64,000 nucleotides of DNA. It comes from Curtobacterium sp. ISL-83 (lineage in GTDB: Bacteria; Actinomycetota; Actinomycetes; Actinomycetales; Microbacteriaceae). The position numbers and the translations under genes are program-made. Below are positions 20,772-30,268 of this stretch, piece by piece; the first letter of the stretch is position 1; the number at the start of each line of letters is the position of its first letter. Location: assembly GCF_018613895.1 (NCBI RefSeq), contig NZ_JAGGPH010000007.1, positions 372,001 to 436,000 on the forward strand. Reading direction: 5' to 3'. Below the pieces are notes generated by a model. The model was not told the origin of the DNA. It saw only the letters and a list, made by a program, of their open reading frames with translations, and did no database searches.

Positions 20772-23447
20772 ATGGCTGACGAGAACGAGAACCACGACGA
20801 GCCCGAGATCGTGCACGGGGACAGCGGGGACATCGTCGTCTCCGGCGACCGCATCTCGCAGGTCGACCTGCAGCTCGAGATGCAGCGGTCGTACCTCGAC
20901 TACGCGATGAGCGTCATCGTCGGCCGTGCGCTGCCGGAGGTCCGTGACGGACTGAAGCCCGTGCACCGTCGCGTGATCTACGCCATGTACGACGGTGGCT
21001 ACCGTCCCGACCGGGCGTTCTCGAAGTGCTCCCGTGTCGTCGGCGACGTCATGGGGCAGTTCCACCCGCACGGTGACTCGGCGATCTACGACGCACTGGT
21101 CCGCTTGGTGCAGCCGTGGTCGCTCCGGTACCCGCTCGCCCTCGGGCAGGGCAACTTCGGCTCCCCGGGCAACGACGGTGCCGCGGCCCCGCGGTACACC
21201 GAGACGAAGATGGCCCCGCTCGCCCTCGAGATGGTGCGGGACATCGAGGAAGAGACCGTCGACTTCCAGGACAACTACGACGGTCGGACGCAGGAGCCGG
21301 CGATCCTGCCGGCGCGCTTCCCGAACCTGCTCGTCAACGGTTCCGTCGGCATCGCGGTCGGCATGGCGACGAACATCCCGCCCCACAACCTGCGCGAGGT
21401 CGCCGCCGGCGCGAAGTGGGCGCTGGAGCACCCCGACGCCACCCGTGAGGAACTCCTCGCGGCGCTCATGCAGCACATCAAGGGCCCGGACTTCCCGACG
21501 GGTGCCCAGATCCTCGGCACGAAGGGCATCCAGGACGCCTACCGCACCGGCCGTGGGTCGATCACGATGCGCGCGGTCGTCAGCGTCGAGGAGATCCAGG
21601 GCCGCACGTGCCTGGTCGTCACCGAGCTGCCGTACCAGGTGAACCCGGACAACCTGGCGATCAAGATCGCCGAGCTCGTCAAGGACGGCCGCCTCGCGGG
21701 CGTCGCCGACATCCGTGACGAGACGTCGGGCCGTACCGGGCAGCGCCTGGTCATCGTGCTGAAGCGCGATGCGGTCGCGAAGGTCGTGCTGAACAACCTG
21801 TACAAGCACACGCAGCTGCAGGAGAACTTCGGCGCGAACATGCTCGCGATCGTCGACGGCGTGCCCCGCACCCTGGCGCTCGACGGGTTCATCTCCGCAT
21901 GGGTCGACCACCAGGTCGAGGTCATCGTCCGGCGCACCCAGTACCGGCTGCGCGAAGCCGAGAAGCGCGCGCACATCCTGCGCGGCTACCTGGCAGCGCT
22001 CGACGCCCTCGACGAGGTCATCGCCCTCATCCGTCGTTCGCCCGACGTCGAGGACGCCCGGAACGGCCTGATGGAGCTGCTGTCCGTCGACGAGATCCAG
22101 GCGCGCGCGATCCTGGAACTCCAGCTCCGTCGTCTCGCAGCGCTCGAGCGGCAGAAGATCCACGAAGAGGCCGAGGCCCTCGAGCTCAAGATCGCGGACT
22201 TCGAGGACATCCTGGCCCGACCGGAGCGCCAGCGCAGCATCATCATCGACGAGCTCGGTGAGATCGTCGAGCGCTTCGGTGACGACCGCCGGACCGAGAT
22301 CATGTTCGGGTACGACGGCGACATGTCCATGGAGGACCTGATCCCCGAAGAGGAGATGGTCGTCACCATCACCCGCGGCGGGTACGTCAAGCGCACCCGG
22401 AGCGACCAGTACCGCTCCCAGCACCGCGGCGGTCGTGGTGTGCGTGGCGCCCAGCTCCGTGCCGACGACATCGTCGAGCACTTCTTCGTCACCACAACGC
22501 ACCACTGGCTGCTGTTCCTGACGGACCAGGGTCGGGTCTACCGGGCGAAGGCGTACGAACTGCAGGAAGCCGGTCGTGACGCCAAGGGGCAGCACGTCGC
22601 CAACCTGCTCGCCCTGCAGCCGGACGAGCAGATCCAGCAGGTCCTCGACATCCGCGACTACGAGGTCGCGCAGTACCTGGTGCTCGCGACCGAACACGGG
22701 CTCGTGAAGAAGACCGCGCTCACCGAGTACGACACCAACCGTACCGGTGGCATCATCGCGATCAACCTGCGGGACGGCGACAAGCTGCGGCAGGCGCTCC
22801 TCGTCGACGAGCACGACGACCTGCTCCTCGTCTCGAAGCAGGGCATGTCCCTGCGGTTCACGGCGACGAACGACACGCTCCGGCCGATGGGGCGTTCGAC
22901 CTCCGGTGTGAAGGGCATGTCCTTCCGCGACGGCGACTCGCTCCTGGCTGCGCGGGTCGTCTCGGACGACGGCTTCGTGTGGGTGATGACCGAGGGCGGC
23001 TACGCGAAGCGCACCTCCGTCACCCAGTACCGGGTCCAGGGCCGTGGCGGCCTCGGCATCAAGGTGGCGAAGCTGGCGACGGACCGAGGGGACCTTGTGG
23101 GTGCTCTCATCGTGGGCGAGGACGACGAAGTGCTCGTCGTGCTCCAATCGGGCAAGGTGGTAAGGTCTGCCGTGGCCGAGGTCCCCGCCAAGGGCCGTGA
23201 CACGATGGGCGTCGTCTTCGCGAGGTTCGCGGAGAACGACCGGATCATCGCGGTGGCCCGGAACAGCGAGCGGAACCTGGAAGACCAGGACGACGACGCC
23301 GAGATCGAGCCCGCGGGCCCGGTGGAAGCGGTCAGCCCGGACGAAGCGGCTGCTGACCCCATCGAGGCCGTGACCGACGAGAGCGTGCCCAACGACACCG
23401 AGCCCGTCGAAGACGAGGCCGGAGAGGACCAGCCAACCAATGAGTAG
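20772..23447 (+). CDS. gyrA: DNA gyrase subunit A
   Basis: An 891-residue breakage-reunion subunit. The catalytic Arg141-Tyr142 lies in PRYTETKMA. The quinolone-resistance region [14 protein letters not shown] keeps Ser103 and Asp107, equivalent to E. coli Ser83 and Asp87, so no resistance change is visible. The C-terminal beta-pinwheel is present, with the GyrA-box-type segment [12 protein letters not shown], and the last about 60 residues are acidic. The ATG at 20772 follows AAGAAGG; the in-frame ATG at 20706 is rejected. It overlaps the next gene by 8 bases. Confidence 0.96.
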   Translation: MADENENHDEPEIVHGDSGDIVVSGDRISQVDLQLEMQRSYLDYAMSVIVGRALPEVRDGLKPVHRRVIYAMYDGGYRPDRAFSKCSRVVGDVMGQFHPHGDSAIYDALVRLVQPWSLRYPLALGQGNFGSPGNDGAAAPRYTETKMAPLALEMVRDIEEETVDFQDNYDGRTQEPAILPARFPNLLVNGSVGIAVGMATNIPPHNLREVAAGAKWALEHPDATREELLAALMQHIKGPDFPTGAQILGTKGIQDAYRTGRGSITMRAVVSVEEIQGRTCLVVTELPYQVNPDNLAIKIAELVKDGRLAGVADIRDETSGRTGQRLVIVLKRDAVAKVVLNNLYKHTQLQENFGANMLAIVDGVPRTLALDGFISAWVDHQVEVIVRRTQYRLREAEKRAHILRGYLAALDALDEVIALIRRSPDVEDARNGLMELLSVDEIQARAILELQLRRLAALERQKIHEEAEALELKIADFEDILARPERQRSIIIDELGEIVERFGDDRRTEIMFGYDGDMSMEDLIPEEEMVVTITRGGYVKRTRSDQYRSQHRGGRGVRGAQLRADDIVEHFFVTTTHHWLLFLTDQGRVYRAKAYELQEAGRDAKGQHVANLLALQPDEQIQQVLDIRDYEVAQYLVLATEHGLVKKTALTEYDTNRTGGIIAINLRDGDKLRQALLVDEHDDLLLVSKQGMSLRFTATNDTLRPMGRSTSGVKGMSFRDGDSLLAARVVSDDGFVWVMTEGGYAKRTSVTQYRVQGRGGLGIKVAKLATDRGDLVGALIVGEDDEVLVVLQSGKVVRSAVAEVPAKGRDTMGVVFARFAENDRIIAVARNSERNLEDQDDDAEIEPAGPVEAVSPDEAAADPIEAVTDESVPNDTEPVEDEAGEDQPTNE

Positions 23448-23847
23448 TGTCGCCGAGAAGCTCCAGAAGAAGGCGAAGCGACCCGTCGGCACCCGCCAGG
23501 TGCGACTCCGACTGGTCTACCTCGACTTCTGGTCCATGGTGAAGCTGAGCTTCCTCATCTCGTTCGCCGGGTCGATCGTGATCGTCGTGGCGACCGGGCT
23601 GGTGTGGGTCATCCTGAACCAGACGGGCGTGTTCACCCAGGTGGACTCGCTGCTCAAGGACGTCACCGGTCAAAACACCTACTCGATCATGGACCAGTTC
23701 TCGCTGGGCCAGGTCCTCGGGTTCTCCATCGTGGTGGGGATCTTGAACGTGGTCGTGGGCACCGTCCTCGGCGCGATCGTGAGCGTCCTCTACAACCTCA
23801 GTGTGCGGATCACGGGCGGCCTGCTCGTGGGCTTCACGAACAACTGA
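23440..23847 (+). CDS. DUF3566 membrane protein
   Basis: A 135-residue actinobacterial DUF3566 protein with a basic N-terminus ([30 protein letters not shown]) and two membrane segments (about 38-62 and 93-117). It always follows gyrA in this lineage, here with an 8-base overlap; its role is unknown. Confidence 0.9.
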   Translation: MSSVAEKLQKKAKRPVGTRQVRLRLVYLDFWSMVKLSFLISFAGSIVIVVATGLVWVILNQTGVFTQVDSLLKDVTGQNTYSIMDQFSLGQVLGFSIVVGILNVVVGTVLGAIVSVLYNLSVRITGGLLVGFTNN

Positions 23848-23849
23848 CA

Positions 23850-23864
23850 CACCCGGGCCGGGTG
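23850..23864 (+). terminator. short GC hairpin after the gyrase operon
   Basis: CACCCG pairs with CGGGTG around a GGC loop, 3 bases after the DUF3566 stop. It is short and has no U-tract, so its role as terminator is tentative. Confidence 0.35.
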
Positions 23865-23922
23865 GGCCAGCCGCTCGATTTCGTTCTGCGAGATCGGTGG
23901 GGTAGGCTTTCATCCGGTCTGA

Positions 23923-23996
23923 GGGGCTATAGCTCAGGCGGTTAGAGCGCTTCGCTGATAACGAAGAGGTCCAAGGTTCAAGTCCTTGTAGCCCCA
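23923..23996 (+). tRNA. tRNA-Ile (GAT)
   Basis: A 74-base cloverleaf with a 7-bp acceptor stem GGGGCTA/TAGCCCC, D-arm GCTCAGGCGGTTAGAGC, anticodon loop CTGATAA (anticodon GAT) and T-loop GTTCAAGT. CCA is encoded at 23997-23999. A TAGGCT box at 23903-23908 could be its -10. Confidence 0.97.
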
Positions 23997-24047
23997 CCAT
24001 CCACTCCCCAGAACCGACTGACACCGCGGTAGCATGAACGGTGTTCC

Positions 24048-24120
24048 GGGGCCTTAGCTCAATTGGCAGAGCACCGCCTTTGCAAGGCGGGGGTTAGGGG
24101 TTCGATTCCCCTAGGCTCCA
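24048..24120 (+). tRNA. tRNA-Ala (TGC)
   Basis: A 73-base cloverleaf with acceptor GGGGCCT/AGGCTCC (one G-U pair), anticodon loop TTTGCAA (anticodon TGC) and T-loop GTTCGATT. CCA is not encoded (CTC follows). It is 48 bp after tRNA-Ile. Confidence 0.97.
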
Positions 24121-24507
24121 CTCGTAGTTCCGGCTGTTCGACAACTTCGTTGTCTTTCCCGGTGACTCGTTCAGTGCCCATTCGCGCCGCCGCCCCTGCG
24201 GCGCGGGCGTCGTGCGTGGTGGCGGTCGCGAGTCCCGTGCCGTCCTCCGGCCCTCGTTGAGGGTCCGTTGGTGCCGACGCTGCGGCTACGGGTGCAGCGA
24301 GGTCGGGGGAAGTGCCGCGGGGGATCGCGGGCGTGGTCTGTTGTGCGACCCGGGTGGCGGGGGACGGGGTGCGGTGCGACGTCGAGGGACGAGTTGCGCT
24401 CCGGTCGCCGCGGTACACATGGCCGCTCGGCGGCTCGGAGTGCTGCAGGCGCCGGGACGACGAAGGGCCCCGGCTGGTGCCGGGGCCCTTCGGTCGAACC
24501 GTGGAGG
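24121..24507. other. non-coding gap between tRNA-Ala and the DLW-type gene
   Basis: This stretch of 387 bp is GC-rich with no credible gene on either strand. Its only clear element is the long hairpin at 24461-24492. Confidence 0.5.
24461..24492 (-). terminator. strong hairpin terminator of the DLW-type gene
   Basis: A perfect 14-bp stem, CGAAGGGCCCCGGC paired across a TGGT tetraloop, lies 16 bases beyond the stop of the minus-strand gene. It has A/T-rich ends and may work on both strands, also closing the tRNA transcript. Confidence 0.8.
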
Positions 24508-25080
24508 TCAGGCGGCGGGCTTCTCCGCCGTGTCCGCGTCATCGGCGACCCAGAGGTCGTCGTCAGCGCGGAGCGTCTGGTACGCGGCGTAGGCAGCACC
24601 GGCGACGGCGACGATCCCGACGATGATCAGGGCGACTCCGCCGAAGCCGATGCCCTTCTTGTCGTTCACGCTGACCTTCGCGGCGGCCTTCTTCGCGTTC
24701 TTGCCCTTCTTCTGGGCATCCTTGACGATCTTCTGCACGCGCGGGTCCTGCACGAGGTCGCGCACGCTCAGCACCGAGCCGGCGGTGGACACGAGGCCCG
24801 GAACCACCTCGGTCTGGAAGCGGTGCGACGCGGTCTGCGCTGCGGACGTCGCGGCGTGCACACCTGTGGCGACCGCCGGGCGGATGCCGTTGTCGATCGC
24901 GTTCTGCACTCGGGGAGCGATGTCCTTGCGCGCTGCATCGGCAGCGTGCGAACGGGCCTCGGCGAGGATCGCGTTCGCGTGCTCGAGGACCTTGCGCTGC
25001 TCGCCCAGGAGCGCGGCGGTCTTGCCCTTGAGCTTCTTGATCTGCTTCCGACGCTTGCGCGGGATCTCGATCGTCGTCAT
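24508..25080 (-). CDS. membrane protein with DLW-39-like C-terminus
   Basis: A 190-residue protein. Residues 1-60 are Lys/Arg-rich and helical (IPRKRRKQIKKLKGK), the middle is Ala-rich, and a KKGKNAKKAAAK basic patch precedes one membrane segment (about 144-168). After it comes YAAYQTLRADDDLWVADD, which resembles the tiny actinobacterial DLW-39 family, usually about 39 residues and found near gyrA and ppiA. This looks like a DLW-39 unit with a long N-terminal extension. The ATG at 25080 is preceded by GGAGG; a longer start at 25140 lacks support. Function unknown. Confidence 0.72.
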   Translation of the reverse strand: MTTIEIPRKRRKQIKKLKGKTAALLGEQRKVLEHANAILAEARSHAADAARKDIAPRVQNAIDNGIRPAVATGVHAATSAAQTASHRFQTEVVPGLVSTAGSVLSVRDLVQDPRVQKIVKDAQKKGKNAKKAAAKVSVNDKKGIGFGGVALIIVGIVAVAGAAYAAYQTLRADDDLWVADDADTAEKPAA

Positions 25081-25196
25081 CTGGTACCTCCATCGGAACG
25101 GCGTGACCCCATCCTGCCACCGCAACGCCTGACAGGTCACGGAGGCTCTCCTGTGCGTACCATCCGACCGTCAGCAGTACATGCGAGAATCGGAAC

Positions 25197-25736
25197 ATGT
25201 CTCTGCACACCGCTGTCGCAACGATCCACACGAACAAGGGCGACATCCGCGTCAACCTGTTCGGCAACCACGCTCCCAAGACCGTCCAGAACTTCGTCGG
25301 GCTGGCGACCGGCACGCAGGAGTGGACGCACCCCGGTACGGGCAAGGTCTCGACCGACAAGCTCTACGACGGGGTCGTCTTCCACCGCATCATCAAGGAC
25401 TTCATGATCCAGGGCGGGGACCCGCTCGGTCAGGGCGTCGGCGGTCCTGGCTACCGCTTCGACGACGAGATCCACCCGGAGCTCACCTTCCAGAAGCCGT
25501 ACATCTTCGCGATGGCCAACGCCGGCATCCAGGGCGGACGCGGCACCAACGGCTCGCAGTTCTTCATCACCACCGTGGCCACCCCGTGGCTCCAGGGCAA
25601 GCACACCATCTTCGGTGAGGTCGCGGACGACGAGTCCCGTGCCGTCGTCGACTCGATCGAGGGCGTCGCCACCGACGGCCGCGACAAGCCGCTCGAGGAC
25701 GTCTTCATCCAGAGCATCGACATCGAAGAGGTCTGA
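25197..25736 (+). CDS. peptidyl-prolyl cis-trans isomerase (cyclophilin)
   Basis: A 179-residue cyclophilin A-type isomerase without signal peptide, so cytosolic. The catalytic block FHRIIKDFMIQGGDP is followed by YRFDDEIHPELTF, NAGIQGGRGTNGSQFFITTVATPWLQGKHTIFGEV. This corresponds to the conserved PpiA next to the gyrase/tRNA block in actinobacteria. The rhomboid gene follows after 8 bp and is probably co-transcribed. Confidence 0.94.
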   Translation: MSLHTAVATIHTNKGDIRVNLFGNHAPKTVQNFVGLATGTQEWTHPGTGKVSTDKLYDGVVFHRIIKDFMIQGGDPLGQGVGGPGYRFDDEIHPELTFQKPYIFAMANAGIQGGRGTNGSQFFITTVATPWLQGKHTIFGEVADDESRAVVDSIEGVATDGRDKPLEDVFIQSIDIEEV

Positions 25737-25744
25737 GCCACCAC

Positions 25745-26599
25745 GTGACCGACCAGGGGTACACCTCGGGCAACACCTGCTACCGCCATCCGGACCGGCC
25801 GAGCTTCGTGCTCTGCCAGCGGTGCGGCCGGACGATCTGCCCGGAGTGCCAGACACCGGCCGCGGTCGGCGTGCACTGCCCGGAGTGCGTCCGTGAGCAG
25901 CGTGCGCAGTTCTCCGCGAACCGTCGTGCCTCCGGGGCGCCGAGTGGCCTCACGGTCGCCCGACGCCGGTTCGCGATGCTCGACCAGAAGGCGACTGTGG
26001 TGCTCGTCGTCGTCTCGGTGGCGATCTGGTTGCTCGACCAGGTGACGGGCGGGTTCCTCTCGGGGCTGCTCGCGTACAACTCCGCCCTGCTGCCCACGCA
26101 ACCGTGGCGGATGGTGACGGCACTGTTCGTCCACTCCGGGATCTTCCACGTTGGATTCAACATGTGGGCGCTGTGGATCTTCGGGCGGATGCTCGAGAAC
26201 ATGCTCGGCGCCTGGCGGTTCCTGGCGCTGTACTTCATCGCCGGGCTCGTGGGCTCGATGGCCGTGACGTTCCTCGCTCCGGGCACGTGGGTCGTCGGTG
26301 CCTCCGGTGCGATCTTCGGCCTGTTCGCCGCGTTCTTCGTGCTGCAGCGCAGCCTGGGGAACAACGCGGTGCAGCTGCTGGTGATCATCGGCCTGAACCT
26401 GGCGATCGGGTTCCTGCCCGGCACGAACATCGCGTGGCAGGCGCACCTCGGTGGCATCGTCGCCGGCTTCGTGACCGGCTACGTGTTCGCGAAGACCCGG
26501 AACATCCGGCAGCGCCCGCTGCAGATCGCGTTGCTCGTGGCCGAGGCCGTCGCCTCGATCGTCCTGACGTACGTCGGGTACGCGGTCACCTTCGGCTGA
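25745..26599 (+). CDS. rhomboid family intramembrane serine protease with N-terminal zinc-finger-like region
   Basis: A 284-residue protein. Residues 10-55 carry paired Cys/His (CYRHPDRPSFVLCQRCGRTICPEC, then HCPEC), a B-box-like zinc-binding pattern common in actinobacterial rhomboids. Six or so membrane segments follow. The catalytic serine is in GASGAIFG and the catalytic histidine in AHLGG near the C-terminal end. It cleaves membrane substrates within the bilayer; the substrate is not evident. The start is GTG at 25745. Confidence 0.9.
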   Translation: MTDQGYTSGNTCYRHPDRPSFVLCQRCGRTICPECQTPAAVGVHCPECVREQRAQFSANRRASGAPSGLTVARRRFAMLDQKATVVLVVVSVAIWLLDQVTGGFLSGLLAYNSALLPTQPWRMVTALFVHSGIFHVGFNMWALWIFGRMLENMLGAWRFLALYFIAGLVGSMAVTFLAPGTWVVGASGAIFGLFAAFFVLQRSLGNNAVQLLVIIGLNLAIGFLPGTNIAWQAHLGGIVAGFVTGYVFAKTRNIRQRPLQIALLVAEAVASIVLTYVGYAVTFG

Positions 26600-26701
26600 G
26601 CCCGAGCCCGAGCCTCTGCCTGGGCCCGAGTCCGAACGGCAGGGGCCCGGACAGCACCGGCTGGAACGGCCTGCACTCCACGTTCGACACGAACGCCTCA
26701 A

Positions 26702-26740
26702 CACGAACGCCTCGACACCTCCGGTGCCGGGGCGTTCGTG
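26702..26740 (+). terminator. hairpin after the rhomboid gene
   Basis: CACGAACGCC (26702-26711) pairs perfectly with GGCGTTCGTG (26731-26740). The left arm is preceded by a second copy of ACACGAACGCCTC, so two alternative pairings exist. GTTTCC follows. Confidence 0.6.
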
Positions 26741-26960
26741 GTTTCCACAGGCATCGACCGGGTTCTCCACAACTGGGGACAACTCGGTGAGTTACACGCG
26801 TGTGATTATCCCCACTGTGGATTCACCTGTGGATAACTTCGTGGTCCGGGTGTGGATGGTCGTGTGGAGAACCCGAAAAGGTGTGGAGAACGACGAGCGG
26901 CAGTGCGGAGAGCGGCCTGGTCGAGCGCGTGCGCTGTGGAGAACCTCGCCCTCGTGAGGA
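26741..26960. other. DnaA-box cluster outside oriC
   Basis: Within 181 bp of non-coding DNA there are at least eight DnaA-box-like nonamers: TTCTCCACA (26763), TTATCCCCA (26806), TGTGGATTC (26816), the perfect TGTGGATAA (26828-26836), TGTGGATGG (26851), and TGTGGAGAA three times (26863, 26882, 26935). The stretch 26763-26784 matches 12460-12480 in the origin except for one inserted A. It could titrate DnaA or act as an accessory origin element. No gene is visible between 26600 and 27095. Confidence 0.7.
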
Positions 26961-27048
26961 TCACCGACGCGCGAGCGTGCACGGATGGTGACCGGCCAGC
27001 GTGGTTGCTGCCGCCCGAGGCCACGGCAGGGATCGCAGGGTGAACGAC

Positions 27049-27080
27049 GACGCCCGCCGCACCGGAGTGCGACGGGCGTC
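27049..27080 (-). terminator. hairpin after crgA
   Basis: GACGCCCG (27049-27056) pairs with CGGGCGTC (27073-27080) around a 16-base loop, 15 bases beyond the crgA stop on the minus strand. Confidence 0.6.
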
Positions 27081-27095
27081 AGGGAGCGGACGGGG

Positions 27096-27350
27096 TCAGC
27101 GCCAGCGAGTGGTCATGAGGAAGCCGACGAACATGATCCCGAACCCGATCAGGATGTTCCAGGAGTGCAGGGACGGAACCGGCAGGACGCCCTGCGAGAT
27201 GTAGAAGACGATCACCCACGCGAGTCCGACGAGCATGAAGCCGAACATGACCGGCTTGAACCACACGGGGTTCGGTGCGTCCCCGGTGGTGTCGACCGAG
27301 TCGGCTCGGGTCTGCCGGGCGGGCTTGGTGCGGTCCTTGTCCTTGGCCAT
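27096..27350 (-). CDS. crgA: cell division protein CrgA
   Basis: An 84-residue protein of the usual length with a charged N-terminus (MAKDKDRTKPARQ), then PNPVWFKPVMFGFMLVGLAWVIVFY and a second membrane segment (SWNILIGFGIMFVGFLMTTRWR). CrgA is an actinobacterial divisome protein that interacts with FtsZ and PBPs. It faces away from pabA, with an 81-bp shared upstream region. Confidence 0.96.
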   Translation of the reverse strand: MAKDKDRTKPARQTRADSVDTTGDAPNPVWFKPVMFGFMLVGLAWVIVFYISQGVLPVPSLHSWNILIGFGIMFVGFLMTTRWR

Positions 27351-27431
27351 GGCCGGTATCCTACCGTCAACACGTGTGTCCCAGGGCCCGGCCCCGCTGC
27401 GCACATCCCCCACGAGTACGGTGAACCGACC

Positions 27432-28076
27432 ATGACCAGGATCCTCGTCGTCGACAACTACGACAGCTTCGTGTACACGCTGAACGGCTACGTCCAGCAG
27501 CTGGGCGCCGACACGGACGTCGTCCGCAACGACGCGTTCCCGGAATCCGAGATCGCGGACCGCATCGCCGACTACGACGGTGTGCTGCTGTCTCCCGGCC
27601 CGGGCACGCCGGCCGACGCTGGCGTCTCGATCGCGGCGGTGCACGCCGCCATCGCGGCTGACAAGCCGCTCCTGGGTGTGTGCCTTGGCCACCAGGCGAT
27701 CGCCGAGGCACTCGGAGCGACCGTGACGCACGCCGACGAACTCATGCACGGCAAGACCTCGCAGGTGGACCACGACGACAGCGCGCTCTTCGTCGGGGTG
27801 CCGCATCCGTTCACCGCGACGCGCTACCACTCGCTGGCGATCGTCGACGGGACGGTGCCGGACGAACTCACCGTCACCGCCCGGACCGGGGGCGGCGTCA
27901 TCATGGGCGTCGAACACCGCGAGCACCCGGTGTACGGCGTGCAGTTCCACCCCGAGTCCGTGCTGACCGAGGGCGGGTACCGCATGGTCGGGAACTGGCT
28001 CGAGGCGACGGGCCTCCAGGGCGCCGCGGAGCGCGCCGCCGGACTCAACCCGTTGATCGCGGCGCACCGCTCCTGA
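27432..28076 (+). CDS. aminodeoxychorismate/anthranilate synthase component II
   Basis: A 214-residue class I glutamine amidotransferase that supplies ammonia to a chorismate-using partner for p-aminobenzoate or anthranilate. The catalytic triad is Cys84 (LLGVCLGHQA), His173 and Glu175 (GVQFHPESV), and the oxyanion segment is SPGPGTP. It is the PabA/TrpG-like gene always found between crgA and pknB in actinobacteria; component I is not nearby. Which of the two chorismate pathways it serves cannot be told from sequence. Confidence 0.9.
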   Translation: MTRILVVDNYDSFVYTLNGYVQQLGADTDVVRNDAFPESEIADRIADYDGVLLSPGPGTPADAGVSIAAVHAAIAADKPLLGVCLGHQAIAEALGATVTHADELMHGKTSQVDHDDSALFVGVPHPFTATRYHSLAIVDGTVPDELTVTARTGGGVIMGVEHREHPVYGVQFHPESVLTEGGYRMVGNWLEATGLQGAAERAAGLNPLIAAHRS

Positions 28077-28210
28077 GCGGCCGGTCCTCCGGGGACGGGG
28101 GCCGTCGCAACCACCGGGCCGTCGCAACATCCGGGGCCCGTCCACCGGGCCCGTTCCGCTGAGGTCATGACCCAGCCGCCTGCGGTGCCGGGTCTCGAGA
28201 CGGGCTGGCG

Positions 28211-28236
28211 CCGCGCCTCCAGGCCGGGAGGCACGG
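28211..28236. repeat. dispersed repeat copy 3 / convergent hairpin
   Basis: CCGCGCCTCCAGGC is the exact inverse of 14 bases at 20661-20674. Here it continues into GCCTCC(aggccg)GGAGGC, a 6-bp hairpin between the convergent pabA-type gene and pknB, where it may also help to end transcription. Confidence 0.55.
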
Positions 28237-28315
28237 ATCACCGCCACTGACCGTCCTGCCTGATGCGGACTCGACGCCGACCCATCGGCGCCGGGTCAGA
28301 CGAGCGGGGTCGCGA

Positions 28316-30190
28316 TCACTTCCCGCCGGTGCCGCCGTTGCCGGCATTGCCACCGATACCGGCGGTGCCACCGCCACCGCTGCCCGTGCCACCGGCCCCG
28401 TTGCCCGGGGTCGCCGGGGCGGAGGGCTGGAACGAGGCCGCGCAGTAGGTGAGGACGACGGTGCTGCCCTGTGCGATGTCGCCGGCGGGCTGGTCCTGTT
28501 GGGTCACCATGCCGCCAGTGCAGGCGTAGGACGGGTTGGCGGTCACCTTGAGCCCGAGGTCAGCGAGGGTGCTGTTGGCCGTCGTGAAGGGCTGCTGCGT
28601 CACGTCCGGCAGCTGCACCTTCCCGTTCGAGACGGTCAGGTTCACCACGGTGCCCTTCGTGTGCGCCGACCCCGCTGCGGGATCGGAGCTGAGCACGGTG
28701 CCGGCCGGGACGTCGGTGGAGTAGTCGGTGCTGACGGCACCCACGGTGAAGCCCGCGGCCACGAGGGCCTGCTGCGAGGCGTCCTGCGTCTGGTTCGCGA
28801 CGGTCGGGACGGGGATCTGTTGCGGGCCGGAGGAGACGAGGACGCGGACGTTCTGGTGGCGACCGACCTGCTCGCCCGACCCGGGGTCGGTGCCGATCAC
28901 GGAGCCCTTCGCGACCTTGTCGGAGTTCTGGTCGACGCGGACCGGCGTGAGCTCCGCCTTCTGCAACGCCTTCGCCGCGGAGTCGTAGGTGGCACCCGAC
29001 AGGTTCGGCACGATGACCGACGACGACACGGGCGGCTTGCCGGGCTGCAGGTTCGCCACGAACCAGATCGCGCCGGCGATCACCCCGATGACCAGGATGA
29101 TGCCGACCCAGATCCAGGCGACGGGCGGTCGGTTCTGCGTGCGCTGCGGTCGGTGCTCCGCGGTGTCCTCGAGCTCGCGGAAGGCCACGGTCGGGTTCGA
29201 CGTCGTGCGCGGGTTGACGCCGAACAGCATCGTCGACGCGTCACGAGCGCTCTGCGGCACCTTGCGGGAGGACGCGGGCACGTGGCCGGCGGCGGCCTGC
29301 TGCAGGTCCGTGCGGAACTCCGCGGCGTTCTGGAACCGACGCGTGCGGTCCTTCACCAGGGCGTGCAGGGTCACGGCGTCGAGTGCCGGCGAGACCGCGG
29401 GCGCGATCGACGAGGGTGCGACGGGCTGCTCGCTGACGTGCTGGTACGCGACGGCGACCGGGGTGTCCCCGAGGAACGGGGGGCGGCCGGTCAAGAGCTC
29501 GAACAGCACCACGCCGGTCGAGTAGATGTCCGTGCGGGCGTCGACCGTCTCGCCGCGCGCCTGCTCCGGGGAGAAGTACGACGCGGTGCCCAGGATCGAG
29601 GTGGTCTGCGCCACCGTGGCCGAGGTGTCGGTGATGGCGCGGGCGATCCCGAAGTCCATCACCTTGACCTGCCCCGTGGGGGTGACCATGACGTTCGCCG
29701 GCTTGATGTCGCGGTGGACCACACCGGCGCGGTGCGAGTACTCGAGCGCGGTCAGGATGCCCTCGGTGATGCGCACGGCTTCGTCCGGGGCGACGGGGCC
29801 GTCGCTGATGATGTCGGAGAGCGGTCGGCCCTCGACGTGCTCCATGACGATGAAGGGGACCTGGACCTCTGCACCGGAGGGCTCGGTGACGGTCTCTTCG
29901 CCGGCGTCGTACACGCGGACGATGGTCGGGTGCGCCATGCGTGCCGCCGCCTGCGCTTCCTGACGGAAGCGGGTGCGGAACGCTGGGTCGTTGGCGAGGC
30001 TGGGCTTGAGCAGCTTCACCGCGACCTTGCGGCCGAGACGGGTGTCGTTCCCCAGGTGCACCGTTGCCATGCCGCCGCGACCGATGACGTCACCGATCTC
30101 GTACCGGTTGGCGAGGAGCGTGATCCCCGCGGTCACACCTTCTGGCACGTACTCCTCCGTCTGTTCGTCCGGGCCAGTGTACGGCAGCAC
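28316..30190 (-). CDS. pknB: serine/threonine protein kinase PknB with PASTA domains
   Basis: A 624-residue membrane kinase. The kinase domain starts at ANRYEIGDVIGRGGMATVHLG, with the catalytic loop VHRDIKPANVMV and DFG in VMDFGIAR. A single membrane segment (WIWVGIILVIGVIAGAIWFV, near residue 360) leads to about three extracellular PASTA repeats (for example VPNLSGATYDSAAKALQKA and VPTVANQTQDASQQALVAAGF), which in this family bind peptidoglycan fragments. The tail is Gly-rich (GNGAGGTGSGGGG). It is the last gene of the fhaA-pknB operon and controls growth and wall synthesis. Confidence 0.95.
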   Translation of the reverse strand: MLPYTGPDEQTEEYVPEGVTAGITLLANRYEIGDVIGRGGMATVHLGNDTRLGRKVAVKLLKPSLANDPAFRTRFRQEAQAAARMAHPTIVRVYDAGEETVTEPSGAEVQVPFIVMEHVEGRPLSDIISDGPVAPDEAVRITEGILTALEYSHRAGVVHRDIKPANVMVTPTGQVKVMDFGIARAITDTSATVAQTTSILGTASYFSPEQARGETVDARTDIYSTGVVLFELLTGRPPFLGDTPVAVAYQHVSEQPVAPSSIAPAVSPALDAVTLHALVKDRTRRFQNAAEFRTDLQQAAAGHVPASSRKVPQSARDASTMLFGVNPRTTSNPTVAFRELEDTAEHRPQRTQNRPPVAWIWVGIILVIGVIAGAIWFVANLQPGKPPVSSSVIVPNLSGATYDSAAKALQKAELTPVRVDQNSDKVAKGSVIGTDPGSGEQVGRHQNVRVLVSSGPQQIPVPTVANQTQDASQQALVAAGFTVGAVSTDYSTDVPAGTVLSSDPAAGSAHTKGTVVNLTVSNGKVQLPDVTQQPFTTANSTLADLGLKVTANPSYACTGGMVTQQDQPAGDIAQGSTVVLTYCAASFQPSAPATPGNGAGGTGSGGGGTAGIGGNAGNGGTGGK

Positions 30191-30268
30191 TTCTGACCGA
30201 CACCCTGGTCACGGGGGCGTCGACCGAACCGTTACCGAACGGTGTCGAGCCCCCGTGTGGGGGACGTG

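Noticed and set aside
20772..23447. Quinolone-resistance change in GyrA
   Set aside because: Ser103 and Asp107 are the sensitive-type residues.
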